Below are positions 8,940 through 19,021 of a stretch of DNA of 64,000 nucleotides, in pieces. The translations under genes were made by a program, and so were the position numbers. Numbering within the stretch: the stretch's first letter is position 1; each line of letters starts with the position of its first letter. The notes under the pieces are model-generated. The model searched no databases. It was not told the origin of the DNA and was given only the letters and a program-made list of their open reading frames with translations. Origin of the DNA: Asticcacaulis sp. ZE23SCel15 (GTDB lineage Bacteria > Pseudomonadota > Alphaproteobacteria > Caulobacterales > Caulobacteraceae); the NCBI RefSeq assembly GCF_030505395.1, contig NZ_CP130044.1, positions 791,001-855,000 on the forward strand. The letters are read 5' to 3'.

Positions 8940-11900
8940 ATGCCTGCCAAAATCACGCACGCTACAGGTGTGCCTAAAATTTATCGTGCCCGCATCCGCT
9001 TCGGAGCGTCGCTTGCTGTCCTGATGGCCGCGAGCTTAGGCACCGCCGCCTTCGCGCAAGATACCGCACCGGCCGACGATGTTGAAACGGTTGTCGTCAC
9101 TGGCTTTCGCGGTTCGCTGCAATCCGCAATCAGCGAAAAGAAGCGCTCGGTCGATATGGTCGACGTTATTAAGGCTGAGGATATCGGTCAGTTTCCGGAC
9201 CTGAACCTGGCCGAATCCCTGCAACGGATTCCGGGTGTGTCTATCGATCGTGATGGCGGCGAAGGCAAGCAGATCACAGTTCGCGGCCTGAATTCCGAAT
9301 TTTCGCGTACCCGCCTGAACGGCCTCGAAGCTCTGGCGACGACGGGTTCAAAGGACTCCTCCGGCGGCACCAATCGTGGTCGTGGCTTTGACTTCAACGT
9401 CTTTGCGGCTGACCTGTTCAACTCGATCACCGTGCGTAAATCCTTGTCGGCTGAGATTGAGGAAGGCTCGCTCGGCGCCACGGTCGATCTGCAAACTGCC
9501 CGCCCCTTCGACTATAAGGGCTTCACCATGGCCGTCGGGGGTCAGGTCGGCTACAACGATCTGGCTAAGGAAACCGCCCCGCGCGGCACCTTCATGATCT
9601 CCAATCGCTGGGCAGATGGTAAGTTGGGGGCGCTGCTGTCGGTTGCCTATGGCGAACGCACCGTTATCGAAGATTCCACCAACACCACCCGTTGGGAGAA
9701 CGCCTATTCGGCCTCTAACGTCGGTCGTTTTGAAAGTTTCTCGACCAATGGCAGCACGACCTTTACCAATATTGCGCCCTGCACGGCCAACGTCACCAAC
9801 CGCAACTGTAATACCACTGAAGTTAACGCGCAGAACCCGACGCTTACCGGCGAAGCCCAGGCCATAAGCCGTGCCCTGCACCCGCGCATCCCGCGCTACA
9901 ACCACTTTGAGACCGATCAAAAGCGTCTGGGCATCACCGGTGCGTTCCAGATGCGTCCATGGGAAGGCACGCTCGTTACCATTGACGCCATGCATGCCGA
10001 GTTCCAGTCGAACCGCGACGAATGGGAAATCGAAGCCATCTCGTTCAGCCGCAACAATCAGGGCCTGCCCAGAACCGATGTCTATAATTATGAGATCGAC
10101 GATCAGGGCACTCTGGTTAAGGGCTCGTTCAACGATGTCGATATCCGCTCTGAACACCGCTACGATGAACTGACCACGACCTTTGATCAGTTAAATTTCA
10201 CCTGGGATCAGAACTGGGGTGAGCGTTTCTCCTCCAAGCTGCTGATTGGTGCGTCGGAATCGTTCCAGGACAACCCGGAACAAACCACCTTCACGTTTGA
10301 ATCCTATAATGTCGATGGTTATTCATACGACTATACGGATATGACCGCGCCGAAGTTCAACTATGGCACCTCATCGACGGGATGTACCCCGGATCAGGCC
10401 TGCTACTGGACCTACTCGTCAAGCACGGCTCTGGGGGACGCATCGCTCATCCGTATTCGTCCGCAAACCGTCCGCAATGAGTTCTCAACCGCACGGCTTG
10501 ATCTGAAGTACGACCTGAATGAACATTTCACGATCAAGGGCGGTTTTTCGGACAAGTCCTATAAGTTCAATTCAACCGAATATGGCCGCATTTCCAACCT
10601 GGCGACACCACAAACCCGCGATGAGAATGCGGCAGGGCTGATCCAGACCACTATCAATGCCGATATCGCTAAATTCGCCCAGACCGTAACGGTTGCCGGG
10701 ACAAGCTATCTGATCCCTAATCTGGATCTGATCCGCTCGACCTTCAATTACGACTGCCGCTGCGGCACCGCCACGGGCAACACCTATGGCAACTTCTATG
10801 TCAATAACACCAACTCATCGTCGCGCACCAACAACCGTAATGCCCGTGAAGATGATAAGGCCTGGTACGTTCAGGTCGATTTCTCAGGCGATATCGCGGG
10901 CGTTCCGGTCCGCGGCAATATCGGCACCCGCGAAGTCGAAACGAACCTGACGGCGGTCGGTTATGTAGGTTCCGGCAACAATGCGATCCTGACCACGGTT
11001 AAGCGCAGCTACGAAGATTCACTGCCCGCGGTTAATGTCAGCGTAGAGCCGATCGAAAATGTCTTCCTGCGCTTTGCCGCCGCCAAGACCATGGCACGTC
11101 CCACCCTGCTCAGCCTGACACCGGGCGGCGGCTCAATCAGCACCACGGCCTTTACCATCACGACGGGCAACCCGGACCTTGATCCGGTTCGCGCCAATAC
11201 CATGGACTTTTCGCTCGAATGGTATCCCGACAAGGACACGCTGGTCTCGCTGGCGGTCTTCAAGAAAGAGCTGAAGAGCTACATTCAGACGGTTCAGACC
11301 AGCAAGACCCTCAGCGAACTGGGTTACGATCCGGCGGATCTGGGCGTCACCGGCGATCCGTCCTTTACGGTCACGACACCGATCAATACCGCCGGTGGCG
11401 ACCTGACCGGCTGGGAATTCAGCGTCCAGAAACCGTTCACCTTCCTGCCAGGCATACTGTCGAGAACGGGCGGTATCTTCAACTACACCAATGTTGAATC
11501 CCAGATCGATTACTATACCTCGCCGACCGCGACCACGACGACCCGCGCCAATCTGCTGGGTCTGTCACCCAAGGCCTGGAATACGACCCTGTATTACGAA
11601 GGTCCGGCGGTTTCGGCCCGTGTCGCCTTCGCCTATCGTGACGGTTACCTGTCGCAGTTGAACCCCGGTTCATCCGCTGACTTCTGGGGCAAGAACGAAA
11701 CCTTCAACATCGATGCCCAGATGACGTGGGAGGTCACCAAGAACCTGACCTTCATCCTCGAAGGCATCAACCTGACCGATGAGGCCGATGACCGCTACAT
11801 CGCCTACAATACGGCTCAGGGCAACACCGCTCAAAACCTGCTGTATGACTATGGCACGTCCGGTCGCCAATACTATCTGGGCGTCCGCTACAAGTATTAA
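8940..11900 (+). CDS. TonB-dependent receptor, carbohydrate-uptake type
   Basis: A 986-aa outer-membrane receptor. A signal peptide ends at AAFAQD (about residue 41). It is followed by VETVVVTGFRGSLQSA, the plug domain (RIPGVSIDRDGGEGKQITVRG, residues about 60-200) and a 22-strand beta-barrel ending GRQYYLGVRYKY with a terminal aromatic residue. GGGGAG precedes the ATG. It resembles the Caulobacter/Xanthomonas receptors that import plant-polysaccharide oligomers using TonB-ExbBD energy. Pectin oligomers are the likely cargo, from the flanking genes and the shared operator with the ABC transporter. Confidence 0.93.
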   Translation: MPAKITHATGVPKIYRARIRFGASLAVLMAASLGTAAFAQDTAPADDVETVVVTGFRGSLQSAISEKKRSVDMVDVIKAEDIGQFPDLNLAESLQRIPGVSIDRDGGEGKQITVRGLNSEFSRTRLNGLEALATTGSKDSSGGTNRGRGFDFNVFAADLFNSITVRKSLSAEIEEGSLGATVDLQTARPFDYKGFTMAVGGQVGYNDLAKETAPRGTFMISNRWADGKLGALLSVAYGERTVIEDSTNTTRWENAYSASNVGRFESFSTNGSTTFTNIAPCTANVTNRNCNTTEVNAQNPTLTGEAQAISRALHPRIPRYNHFETDQKRLGITGAFQMRPWEGTLVTIDAMHAEFQSNRDEWEIEAISFSRNNQGLPRTDVYNYEIDDQGTLVKGSFNDVDIRSEHRYDELTTTFDQLNFTWDQNWGERFSSKLLIGASESFQDNPEQTTFTFESYNVDGYSYDYTDMTAPKFNYGTSSTGCTPDQACYWTYSSSTALGDASLIRIRPQTVRNEFSTARLDLKYDLNEHFTIKGGFSDKSYKFNSTEYGRISNLATPQTRDENAAGLIQTTINADIAKFAQTVTVAGTSYLIPNLDLIRSTFNYDCRCGTATGNTYGNFYVNNTNSSSRTNNRNAREDDKAWYVQVDFSGDIAGVPVRGNIGTREVETNLTAVGYVGSGNNAILTTVKRSYEDSLPAVNVSVEPIENVFLRFAAAKTMARPTLLSLTPGGGSISTTAFTITTGNPDLDPVRANTMDFSLEWYPDKDTLVSLAVFKKELKSYIQTVQTSKTLSELGYDPADLGVTGDPSFTVTTPINTAGGDLTGWEFSVQKPFTFLPGILSRTGGIFNYTNVESQIDYYTSPTATTTTRANLLGLSPKAWNTTLYYEGPAVSARVAFAYRDGYLSQLNPGSSADFWGKNETFNIDAQMTWEVTKNLTFILEGINLTDEADDRYIAYNTAQGNTAQNLLYDYGTSGRQYYLGVRYKY

Positions 11901-12008
11901 GCCCCGCGTTTGGTGCGCCGGAGGCAGGTGCCGGTGCATCTTTAGTTGAGTACGCCTGATCTGCCTGACTTTAGGCGCGCTCCTGACCTTCTATGCGCGT
12001 CTGACCTT

Positions 12009-12045
12009 GAGCTTCGCGGCCTTCCCGGCCCGAAGCTCTTTTTTT
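12009..12045 (+). terminator. Intrinsic terminator of the TonB-dependent receptor gene
   Basis: Stem GAGCTTCG/CGAAGCTC with an inner GGCC/GGCC pairing is followed by seven T. Confidence 0.85.
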
Positions 12046-12127
12046 ATGAGACCGGCCAAAAGCGCTTCACAGACACGGTTTTGCGCACTACACACAAACC
12101 CATACGGAAAGAGGGAAACTGAACATT

Positions 12128-13144
12128 ATGAAGGCCTTTGCGTGCTTTGGGGAATTGCTGGTACGGCTGACGACGACGGGCGTTGATCCGCTCTATGGCC
12201 TGCCGCAACTGGTGCCCTTCATCGGTGGCGCCGAAGCCAATGTCGCCGTCGGTTTGCAACGCCTTGGCCACAAAGCCAAGATGATCAGCGTCATCCCTGA
12301 CAACGATCTGGGTCTGGCGGCCGTTCAGGAGGTGCGCAAATGGGGCGTTGATACGTCTGATGTCACCACGCAGCCCGGACGGATGGGCCTCTATTTTCTG
12401 ACCACCGGCGCCATTCACCGCCCTTCGGATATTCTTTATGATCGCGCGGGCTCTGCCTTTGCGACGGCGGATTTCTCTAAGCTGGACTGGCCGGCGCTGC
12501 TGGCGAACGCCTCATGGCTGCATGTCTCCGGCGTGACCGCGGCCCTGGGTCAGAACTGCGTCGATGCGGCTCTGGCGGGCATGAAGGCGGCTAAGGCGTT
12601 AGGGGTCAAGGTCTCGTTCGACTGCAACTACCGCCCAAAATTGTGGGAAGCGTGGGGCGGCGACGCCCCCACCCTGATCAAGCAGTTAATGTCCCATGCC
12701 GATCTGATCTTCGGCGGTTACCGCGATATCGAACTGGTATTCAAAACCAAATTTGACGGCGAAGACGGCTCAATGGCGCGCAACCGCGCCGCCGCCGACC
12801 ACGCCTTTGCGACCTTTCCCGATCTGATGCGCCTGATCTCCACCCGCCGCACGCAAGTTAATGTCGATCACAACCGTCTGGCCGGGTTGATGTTCACGCG
12901 CAGTGAGAGCCTTGAGACCAGGACCTATGACATCGCGGGGATCATTGACCGCATCGGCGGCGGCGATGCCTTTGCGGCCGGTGTGCTGCACGGCATTTTA
13001 AGTGGCAAAACTGATCAGGACGCGCTTGATCTCGGCATCGCCTGTGGCTGTCTGAAGCACGCGATTCCGGGCGATTTCAGTCTGGCAACCGCGGCTGATC
13101 TGAATGCCTTCCTGAGTGAAGATGGCTTCGACGTTAAGCGTTAA
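12128..13144 (+). CDS. kdgK: 2-keto-3-deoxygluconate kinase, PfkB family
   Basis: A 338-aa ribokinase-fold sugar kinase. The N-terminal substrate site GGAEANVAVGLQRLG and the C-terminal PfkB signature IGGGDAFAAGVL (catalytic Asp280) are present. It phosphorylates KDG to KDPG, which an aldolase elsewhere would split to pyruvate and glyceraldehyde-3-phosphate. This is the common last step of galacturonate and unsaturated-uronate catabolism, so it fits the locus. GAGGGAAAC precedes the ATG. It is convergent with the downstream kinase gene, with only 27 bases between them. Confidence 0.88.
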   Translation: MKAFACFGELLVRLTTTGVDPLYGLPQLVPFIGGAEANVAVGLQRLGHKAKMISVIPDNDLGLAAVQEVRKWGVDTSDVTTQPGRMGLYFLTTGAIHRPSDILYDRAGSAFATADFSKLDWPALLANASWLHVSGVTAALGQNCVDAALAGMKAAKALGVKVSFDCNYRPKLWEAWGGDAPTLIKQLMSHADLIFGGYRDIELVFKTKFDGEDGSMARNRAAADHAFATFPDLMRLISTRRTQVNVDHNRLAGLMFTRSESLETRTYDIAGIIDRIGGGDAFAAGVLHGILSGKTDQDALDLGIACGCLKHAIPGDFSLATAADLNAFLSEDGFDVKR

Positions 13145-13171
13145 AATAAAGGCCCGGACTTAGGCCTAAAC

Positions 13172-14935
13172 TCAGGCCGCCGCCCGCAACGGATTGATCC
13201 GCGATTTGGAAATCAGCGTGTTGATCAGCAAATCCGGGTCGATCGGCTTAGCGAGGAAATCCTCAACCCCGGCTTCGGCCCAGGCCTTTTGGTGATGCTC
13301 CATGGCATTGGCGGTCAGGGCCACGATCGGCGTGTCCTGATTGGGACCGTCCTGATTACGGATCAGTTTCGTCGCCTCAATGCCGCCCATGACCGGCATC
13401 TGCATGTCCATCAGTATGATGTCAAAGGCTTCTGAGCGGCACAGGTCAACCGCCTGCTGACCGTTTTCTGCCATAACCCAGCGCCAGCCCAGAGGCTGCA
13501 CAAACAACGAGACAATCCGGCGGTTGACCTCATGGTCATCGACAATCAGGATAGTGCGCGGCCCTTCCGCAGGTGCCTCATCCGCCTCAGCCGCATCAAA
13601 GCCCTCCGGCATATCGACCGCCGTCAGCAGCAGACTGTCGTAAGGCAAGCTGAGCGAGAAACATGACCCGTGGCCAAGGCTGGAGCGCACCAAAATATCA
13701 CCGCCCATAAGTTGGGCCAGCTTGCGCGAAATCGCCAGTCCGAGACCCGTCCCGCCATAGCGGCGCGTTGTTCCGGCATCGGCCTGCTCGAAGCTTGAGA
13801 AAATACGCTCCAACTGATCGCCCGCAATACCGATGCCCTGATCCTCGACATCAAAGCGCAGTTCATTATGTCCGGATGCGTTGGGCAAGCGATAGACCCG
13901 CACAATGATCAGGCCCTTGGAAGTAAACTTGACCGCGTTGGACAGCAGATTGAACAGGATCTGGCGCAGGCGCAGAGGGTCGATCATGATCTGCGACGGC
14001 AGATCATCCTCTATCTCAAGTAACAGGCGGACATTCTTGATCTGGGCTTGCGGCGACCACAGTTGTCCTACACCGGTGACGAGGTCTTTTAGGTCAATCG
14101 CCGCCCGCTCAATCGACATCTTGCCGGCTTCGATTTTTGAGATATCCAGCACATCATTCAGCAGGCCCATCAGAACCTCAGACGCATTGCTCAGCATGCG
14201 GACGTGGTCGCTTTGCTCATCGTTAAGCGGCGTGCGCTTCAGCAAATTCGCCGCCGACAGGACCGCGTTCATAGGCGTGCGGATTTCGTGGGTGATAACC
14301 GCCAGAAAATTGGTCTTGGCGGCACTCTCATTCTCCGCCAGCTTACGCGCCTCCTGCGCTTCGTCCTTGGCTACCTTGAGATCCAGCAGGCTCTGGTTGT
14401 TCTGACGCACCGCCCAGGCCAGATTGCCCAAAAACACGAACGTGCCGACATTGACGATAAACAGGGTAAATGAGTTGTGGCCCGGCTCGATCACCGCCGT
14501 CACCGACGGCAGGAACAATAGATAAAGCGCGTGCGGCAGCAGGCCCGCAAACAGGTAGGTGCGGCGGTTATAAAGCTGCAGGGTCACATGCAGCAATGCG
14601 CCACAGATCGAAATGACTGCGAAAATCCGACCCTCTTCGCCGCCGAAAATCCACGTATAGGCCGCCATACCGGAAAAGATCAGGGTGCTTAAGGCAATCG
14701 CGATAATAAACTTGGCTTCGTCGCCCTGCTTTTTGGGATTTTTAAGCGCGGCCTTAAACAGATTGTTGTCGATAATCTGCGACACGAAATAGACCAGAAA
14801 CCAGACCACCGGCCAGATGGAGGGCTCCAGCAGCATAGCGGTGCCGCCCAAAAAACCCGCAAGTCCCAGCCGTGTACGCAATCCCTTAACGCGGGACTGG
14901 GCAATTCCGATGAAAATAGCATCGCGCATGGGCAC
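13172..14935 (-). CDS. Membrane hybrid sensor histidine kinase with C-terminal receiver
   Basis: A 587-aa protein. Residues about 25-175 form several membrane helices with little periplasmic domain; a coiled linker follows. Then come HisKA with phosphoacceptor His216 (FLAVITHEIRTPMN), HATPase_c with N box (FNLLSNAVKFT), G1 (DQGIGI) and G2 (GGTGLGLAIS), and a receiver domain with Asp510 (IILMDMQMPVMGG). This order suggests a phosphorelay that needs a separate Hpt protein; none is encoded nearby. The signal is unknown. The start is a GTG two codons before an ATG. Confidence 0.9.
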   Translation of the reverse strand: MPMRDAIFIGIAQSRVKGLRTRLGLAGFLGGTAMLLEPSIWPVVWFLVYFVSQIIDNNLFKAALKNPKKQGDEAKFIIAIALSTLIFSGMAAYTWIFGGEEGRIFAVISICGALLHVTLQLYNRRTYLFAGLLPHALYLLFLPSVTAVIEPGHNSFTLFIVNVGTFVFLGNLAWAVRQNNQSLLDLKVAKDEAQEARKLAENESAAKTNFLAVITHEIRTPMNAVLSAANLLKRTPLNDEQSDHVRMLSNASEVLMGLLNDVLDISKIEAGKMSIERAAIDLKDLVTGVGQLWSPQAQIKNVRLLLEIEDDLPSQIMIDPLRLRQILFNLLSNAVKFTSKGLIIVRVYRLPNASGHNELRFDVEDQGIGIAGDQLERIFSSFEQADAGTTRRYGGTGLGLAISRKLAQLMGGDILVRSSLGHGSCFSLSLPYDSLLLTAVDMPEGFDAAEADEAPAEGPRTILIVDDHEVNRRIVSLFVQPLGWRWVMAENGQQAVDLCRSEAFDIILMDMQMPVMGGIEATKLIRNQDGPNQDTPIVALTANAMEHHQKAWAEAGVEDFLAKPIDPDLLINTLISKSRINPLRAAA

Positions 14936-14987
14936 TCTAATCCGTTCGCTTAAAACGCGAACTTAGCCCAAAACCTTTAAAAGAGTT

Positions 14988-16943
14988 TTAGTTTACGACC
15001 TTATCGACGCTGGCACGGGTAACTTCGTGGTACCCGGCCCTCGCGTCAGCATAGACCCGGCGCGCCATAGCCTGCCCCCAGCCCGGCTGATCCATCAGAT
15101 CGCGGTACAGCGGCGTAATAAACTTGCGCCGCCCCTGAGAGGTCAGGAACCCCTCCAGCGCAGGCATGGCCGGTTCATAATGGTGGGCAATCGCCAGTTT
15201 CAGCCACAGGAACAGGATTTCGGAATTATGGCTTTCGGAAAATTTAAACGCGTCATCAAGACTTGCCATCTGAGCTACCGTCAGGGTTTCCGGCATCTGG
15301 TTTAAGAACCTTTGCCATTCCTGCGTCGTCCAGTTCGCGGTCTGTAACTCAGCCGGTGCCGTACCGCTGATAAAAGCCGCCACTTGCGCGTCGACCTTAT
15401 CGAACGCATCGGATTTCGGGACAATTATATTGGCGGGCAGACCCGGATCGTAGATCCAGGCGCGAACATTGATCTTATCTTCCAGCGCCTTATCGCCCTT
15501 GAGCAGATTTTCGCGCAGGTCTTCGATAAAAGCCTCAGACGTCATGCTCTGGAAGGCATAGCGGTTGAAATAGCCCTTCAAATAAGCATCAAACCGACGG
15601 CGTCCGACGGCCTCTTCGATCACCCGCAGGAAGGACGCGCCTTTCTCGTAAGGGATTTCCGAAAACCCGTCGTCGGGATGCTTACCCTTGAGGTCGATAT
15701 ATAGGGCGGTCAGTTCAGGATGCTTATCATCCATATAACCCTTCACCGTGTCCTGAAGATCTTTATAGCCCAAGGTGCGCAGCATGGCGGCGCGATCCTT
15801 GCCATAAAGCTCTTCCATAATGCGGTTCTCAAAATAGACCGTGAAGCCTTCGTTGAGCCAAAAATCATTCCAGGTGGCGTTGGTGACAAGGTTCCCTGAC
15901 CACGAATGGGCCAGTTCATGGGCGACCAGCGACACCAGTGAGCGATCCCCCGCCAGAATAGTCGGCGTGGCAAAGGTCAGGCGCGGGTTTTCCATGCCAC
16001 CATAAGGAAACGACGGCGGCAGCACCAGAATATCATAACGGCCCCAACGATAGGGCCCATAAAGCTTTTCGGCGGCCCCGACCATTTTTTCGACATCGAC
16101 AAACTCATCGGCGGCTGCTTCGACCGTGACTTTTTCGGCATAGACACCGGTGCGCTTACCTAGGGGCCGGAAATCAATCTCGCCCACAGCAATCGCGATC
16201 AGATAGGGCGGGATAGCCTCGTCCATCTTGAAACGATAGGCTTTTTTACCCGGCGCATCGATCACATCTTCGCCGTCGGGCGTCAGCATATCGGCGCTCA
16301 TTACCGCCTTGAGGGCGCGCGGGGTCACGATGCGGGCACTATAGGTCTGGCGGATGGCAGGGCTGTCCTGCGTCGGCAGCCACGACCGGGTCAGGATGGC
16401 CTGACCTTGCGAAAACAGGAACGGTTGCTGCTTGCCTGCAGTTTGGGACGGTGCCAGCCATTGCAGGGCCTCGGTCTTAGCAGTCGTCTCATAGCGCACG
16501 ATAATCTTTTGCGCACCCTGCGGCAGCTCAATCGTCAGCGGTGCCCCCAGAACCGGATCAGCCTTACCCAGCGCATATTTCAGCGGTGCCCCGGCGGCAT
16601 CGGTCACACCCAAAATGTTCAGCGCCTTGGTGTCGAGGATAACCTGACGGGCATCGGGCTCCGTCTCCAGCGACAGCGCCGCCGTGCCGGACAAAACCTT
16701 GCGGTCAAAATCCGCCGTCAGGTCCAGATCAACATGGCGCACCCGCGCTTCCAGCGGTTTAGCATAGGAATGATGGTCAACAGCCTTGGCGGCAATCGCC
16801 AGCGGGGCGGCGCTACCCTCGTCCGGTTTGGGTGAGCAGGCCGCCACGGCACACAGCATGGCCAACGCCATCCCAACGCCCGCAAGGATTTGCGCATAGC
16901 AACTACCGGCGTTCATTCGATCTGTGACCCGCATAAAAATCAA
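14988..16943 (-). CDS. M1-family zinc aminopeptidase lipoprotein
   Basis: A 651-aa metallopeptidase related to aminopeptidase N and leukotriene A4 hydrolase. A hydrophobic signal ends in a lipobox VAAC (Cys36), so it is probably membrane-anchored in the periplasm. The substrate motif GGMEN and the zinc site HELAH (His342, Glu343, His346) with the third ligand Glu365 (WLNEGFTVYFE) are intact. It should trim N-terminal residues from peptides. Starts at 16934 or 16916 are also possible; the lipobox would still be preserved. Confidence 0.92.
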   Translation of the reverse strand: MIFMRVTDRMNAGSCYAQILAGVGMALAMLCAVAACSPKPDEGSAAPLAIAAKAVDHHSYAKPLEARVRHVDLDLTADFDRKVLSGTAALSLETEPDARQVILDTKALNILGVTDAAGAPLKYALGKADPVLGAPLTIELPQGAQKIIVRYETTAKTEALQWLAPSQTAGKQQPFLFSQGQAILTRSWLPTQDSPAIRQTYSARIVTPRALKAVMSADMLTPDGEDVIDAPGKKAYRFKMDEAIPPYLIAIAVGEIDFRPLGKRTGVYAEKVTVEAAADEFVDVEKMVGAAEKLYGPYRWGRYDILVLPPSFPYGGMENPRLTFATPTILAGDRSLVSLVAHELAHSWSGNLVTNATWNDFWLNEGFTVYFENRIMEELYGKDRAAMLRTLGYKDLQDTVKGYMDDKHPELTALYIDLKGKHPDDGFSEIPYEKGASFLRVIEEAVGRRRFDAYLKGYFNRYAFQSMTSEAFIEDLRENLLKGDKALEDKINVRAWIYDPGLPANIIVPKSDAFDKVDAQVAAFISGTAPAELQTANWTTQEWQRFLNQMPETLTVAQMASLDDAFKFSESHNSEILFLWLKLAIAHHYEPAMPALEGFLTSQGRRKFITPLYRDLMDQPGWGQAMARRVYADARAGYHEVTRASVDKVVN

Positions 16944-17003
16944 AACCCCATCAAGGCCGCATTAAACGAAAAATAAGCTCATCACACAACTGTGAAAATA
17001 ATG

Positions 17004-17037
17004 AAAAAGCCCGTGACATGATATGCCACGGGCTTTT
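17004..17037 (-). terminator. Intrinsic terminator of the helicase gene
   Basis: AAAAGCCCGTG / CACGGGCTTTT stem followed by a T-rich tail, 80 bases after the helicase stop on the minus strand. Confidence 0.8.
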
Positions 17038-17051
17038 CTTAGTCGGTTTTA

Positions 17052-17095
17052 GCGATATGCCGAAAAGTGTGAGCGGCTTTCGGCTATAATATCGC
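17052..17095. repeat. Dispersed palindromic repeat, copy 1
   Basis: A 44-bp inverted repeat with outer arms GCGATAT/ATATCGC and inner arms GCCGAAA/TTTCGGC around AGTGTGAGCGGC. It is the most divergent of four copies (others at 20043, 25761 and 43067). Confidence 0.65.
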
Positions 17096-17116
17096 GACCA
17101 AGCAAAAACTCAGATT

Positions 17117-19021
17117 TTAGCTGGCTTGTTTCTGGCGGCGCTTGAATTGAGCCCCATCAGCACGATTTACCTTGGGTTCCGCAACGGCTGGTACCGGGCC
17201 GCGCTTGGCACCGTCGCGGCCTTTGTAGGCGTGGGGATCGCGGGCCTTATGGCCGTCAGCGCTCTCTGTACGCTTACGGTCAAACGGCTTTTTCGCGCCA
17301 TAGGACTTTTTATCCCCGAACGGTTTCTTGTCACCAAACGGGATTTTGGCCCCATCATTGCGGTTGCCGTCGGCCTTAGCGTAGGGACGCTTGCCCTCAT
17401 CGCTCCGGCGCTCCGAACGCTCACCGGCAGGACGTTCAAACGCTGGGCGCTCAGAGGTTGGGCGCTCAGCACGGGGTGCATCCGACGACTTGTCAAAACG
17501 CTTTTTTGCGTAAGAGTCGCGATCGAAAGGCTTCTTGTCACCGAATGGCTTTTTCGCGCCAAAGGGTTTTTTGTCGCCGTACTTGCGTTCACTGAAGGAC
17601 TTCTTTTCGGTGAAATCGCGCTTAGGGGCAGAGGCTTCACGCTCGGCGGCCATCGGATCGAAAGCCGCCGGACGCTCAGCGCGCTCAGGGCGGCCCCCGT
17701 CACGCGTACCTTCACGCATGTCGCGGCGCTCATTGCGGCCCGGACGGTTGCGCTGACGCTTCTGGACGCGCTCGGCATCGCCGTCGATGTGACGGGCTAC
17801 AGCAATGCGCTCAGGCGTCTTCGGCTTTTCGGTGTTGCCCGACGCCAGAATGGCTTCGTCGAGCAGCTTCAAAGCCTGGTCCTTACGGCGATCAAACGAC
17901 GGGATGCGCTGGCGCGTCACGCGTTCAATATCTTTCAGGAACTTACGCTCATCATCCGCGCACAAAGTAATCGAGATACCCGACTTGCCGGCACGGGCGG
18001 TACGACCGATGCGGTGGACATAGGCTTCGGCCACGTAAGGCAACTCAAAGTTAATGACGTGGGTCACGCCGTCAACGTCGATACCGCGCGCGGCAATGTC
18101 CGTGGCGACCAGCGCACGCACGCGACCATCACGGAAGGCCTGAAGGGCGCGTTCGCGCTGGCCTTGATTTTTGTCACCATGAATGGCCGCGGCTTCGATG
18201 CCCCCGGCTTGCAGATAGGCCGTAACCCGGTCGGCGGAGCGCTTGGTACGCGTAAACACCAGAGTGCGGGTCAGGGCGTCTTCGGCATAAAGCTCCGACA
18301 GCAGGGCGCGCTTACGCAGTTGTTCAACAAAGATGACCTGCTGGGTCACGCGCTCAGCCGTGGTGGCTTCGGGGGCGATTTCGACCCGCTTCGGATCGGT
18401 CAGCAATTCGTTGACCAGGCCAACGATTTCCTTTGGCATGGTGGCCGAGAAGAACAGGTTCTGACGCTTATGCGGCAGCTTGGCCGCGATCTGACGGATT
18501 GGCTTCACAAAGCCCAGATCAAGCATCTGGTCGGCTTCGTCGAGGACCAGGAATTCAACGCCGCGCAGGTCAACCGTCTTTTGGTCCAGATGGTCAATCA
18601 GACGGCCCGGTGTCGCCACCAGAATATCAAGGCCGTTCAGCAGGGCCTTATATTGCGGGCCGTACTTGACGCCGCCAAAGATGGTGGCGATTTGTAGACC
18701 CATGCCGCGCGAATAGGTCTTGAAGCTTTCGGCGATCTGGGTGGCCAGTTCGCGGGTCGGCGACAGCACCAGCACGCGCACGGTGCGCGGGGCCGGAATG
18801 ATACGGTTGGTCAGGATGTGGTGCAGGATCGGCAGGGCAAAGGCCGCCGTCTTACCCGTACCGGTCTGGGCAATACCCAACAGGTCATGACCTTTAAGGA
18901 CGATCGGAATCGACTGCGCCTGAATAGGGGTCGGGTTGATATAGCCTTCTTTTTCAAGGGTCATCAGCAGGGATGACGTCAGGCCAAGGTCTTTGAAGGT
19001 GGTGGAATTAATAGTGCTCAC
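17117..19021 (-). CDS. DEAD-box ATP-dependent RNA helicase, RhlE type
   Basis: A helicase of about 634 aa. The order is Q motif (FKDLGL...PTPIQAQSIP), Walker A AQTGTGKT, DEAD (VLDEADQML), SAT (FFSATMP), then the second RecA domain with ARGID and HRIGRTAR. The last 170 residues are a basic, disordered-looking tail made of repeated KKPFG-type units. I chose the GTG at 19021 because the Q motif follows at once and a TATAAT box lies inside the longer frame that begins at 19192. It would unwind structured RNA in ribosome assembly or mRNA decay. Confidence 0.88.
   Translation of the reverse strand: MSTINSTTFKDLGLTSSLLMTLEKEGYINPTPIQAQSIPIVLKGHDLLGIAQTGTGKTAAFALPILHHILTNRIIPAPRTVRVLVLSPTRELATQIAESFKTYSRGMGLQIATIFGGVKYGPQYKALLNGLDILVATPGRLIDHLDQKTVDLRGVEFLVLDEADQMLDLGFVKPIRQIAAKLPHKRQNLFFSATMPKEIVGLVNELLTDPKRVEIAPEATTAERVTQQVIFVEQLRKRALLSELYAEDALTRTLVFTRTKRSADRVTAYLQAGGIEAAAIHGDKNQGQRERALQAFRDGRVRALVATDIAARGIDVDGVTHVINFELPYVAEAYVHRIGRTARAGKSGISITLCADDERKFLKDIERVTRQRIPSFDRRKDQALKLLDEAILASGNTEKPKTPERIAVARHIDGDAERVQKRQRNRPGRNERRDMREGTRDGGRPERAERPAAFDPMAAEREASAPKRDFTEKKSFSERKYGDKKPFGAKKPFGDKKPFDRDSYAKKRFDKSSDAPRAERPTSERPAFERPAGERSERRSDEGKRPYAKADGNRNDGAKIPFGDKKPFGDKKSYGAKKPFDRKRTESADGHKARDPHAYKGRDGAKRGPVPAVAEPKVNRADGAQFKRRQKQAS

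Noticed and set aside
17126-18697. 523-codon open frame antisense to the DEAD-box helicase
   Set aside because: It mirrors the helicase gene, has no family motifs and no promoter; long antisense frames are common at this GC content.
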